A DNA stretch of 5,157 nucleotides. Source: JBBSHS01 sp038232515. Lineage in GTDB: Bacteria > Actinomycetota > Acidimicrobiia > Acidimicrobiales > JAUJNH01. The notes beneath the pieces are model-generated. The model saw nothing but the letters and a program-made list of their open reading frames with translations. It did not search any database and was not told the DNA's origin. Shown here in pieces: positions 5,146 to 5,157 of this stretch (within the stretch, counting starts at the first letter, position 1; the number at the start of each line of letters is the position of its first letter). The DNA lies in NCBI GenBank assembly GCA_038232515.1, contig JBBSHS010000114.1, forward strand, positions 1 to 5,157. The letters are read 5' to 3'. Both the position numbers and the translations under genes were made by a program.

Positions 5146-5157
5146 CGTGCCCGCTCC

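Noticed and set aside
1..5157. CRISPR array, tRNA or rRNA genes, toxin-antitoxin or defence system
   Set aside because: No regularly spaced identical repeats beyond the three IS-end copies, no cloverleaf or rRNA-like stretch, and no paired small genes of toxin-antitoxin type were seen.

Overview
The window is high-GC DNA whose proteins and codon choice (strong G/C at third positions, Arg/Ala-rich products, several GTG or TTG starts) fit a high-GC actinobacterium. An acidimicrobial or similar environmental lineage is plausible, but the species cannot be fixed from the sequence alone. It reads as an accessory or decaying region: a mobile element on the left, then a row of gene pieces, several cut or frameshifted.

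Layout. (1) 1-1015: one end of an IS21-family insertion sequence. It carries most of the IstA transposase on the minus strand (running off the left edge), with a complete visible DDE triad, and a terminus beginning TGTCGGCG at 1015 with three internal copies of a ~21-bp binding-site-like repeat. (2) 1016-1094: 79 bp of non-coding DNA outside the IS end. (3) 1095-2148, minus strand: a chimeric pseudogene. The upstream half (2148 to ~1640) is the FAD-binding N-terminal part of a dihydrolipoamide dehydrogenase/mercuric reductase-type flavoprotein. The downstream half (~1645 to 1095) is the C-terminal third of a phosphoesterase-type phospholipase C. The two are joined, and there are frameshifts on both sides of the junction. 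(4) 2149-2277: a divergent intergenic region. (5) 2278-2871, plus strand: an apparently intact four-helix VKOR-like membrane protein that keeps the CxxC motif but lacks the loop cysteine pair. (6) 2868 to ~4046, plus strand: a GH15 (glucoamylase/trehalase-like) glycoside hydrolase overlapping the VKOR-like stop codon. Its homology stops just before the expected catalytic GIWE segment. (7) ~4046-4648, minus strand: the N-terminal (core-binding) part of a tyrosine recombinase with at least two frameshifts and no catalytic domain. (8) ~4666-4901, minus strand: the membrane-anchor N-terminus of a probable molybdopterin-dependent oxidoreductase, frameshifted and cut. (9) 4957-5145, minus strand: an intact 62-residue single-pass membrane protein.

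How the parts relate. The only reading frames that look whole are the VKOR-like gene, the 62-residue gene, and the visible part of istA. The VKOR-like and GH15 genes probably form a translationally coupled pair. The small membrane protein and the molybdopterin-protein remnant probably formed another unit on the opposite strand. The IS21 element and the tyrosine recombinase remnant suggest mobile-element activity helped scramble the locus. I see no convincing undescribed defence or other multi-gene system. The most notable signals are the gene-gene junctions and the cysteine-poor VKOR-like protein.
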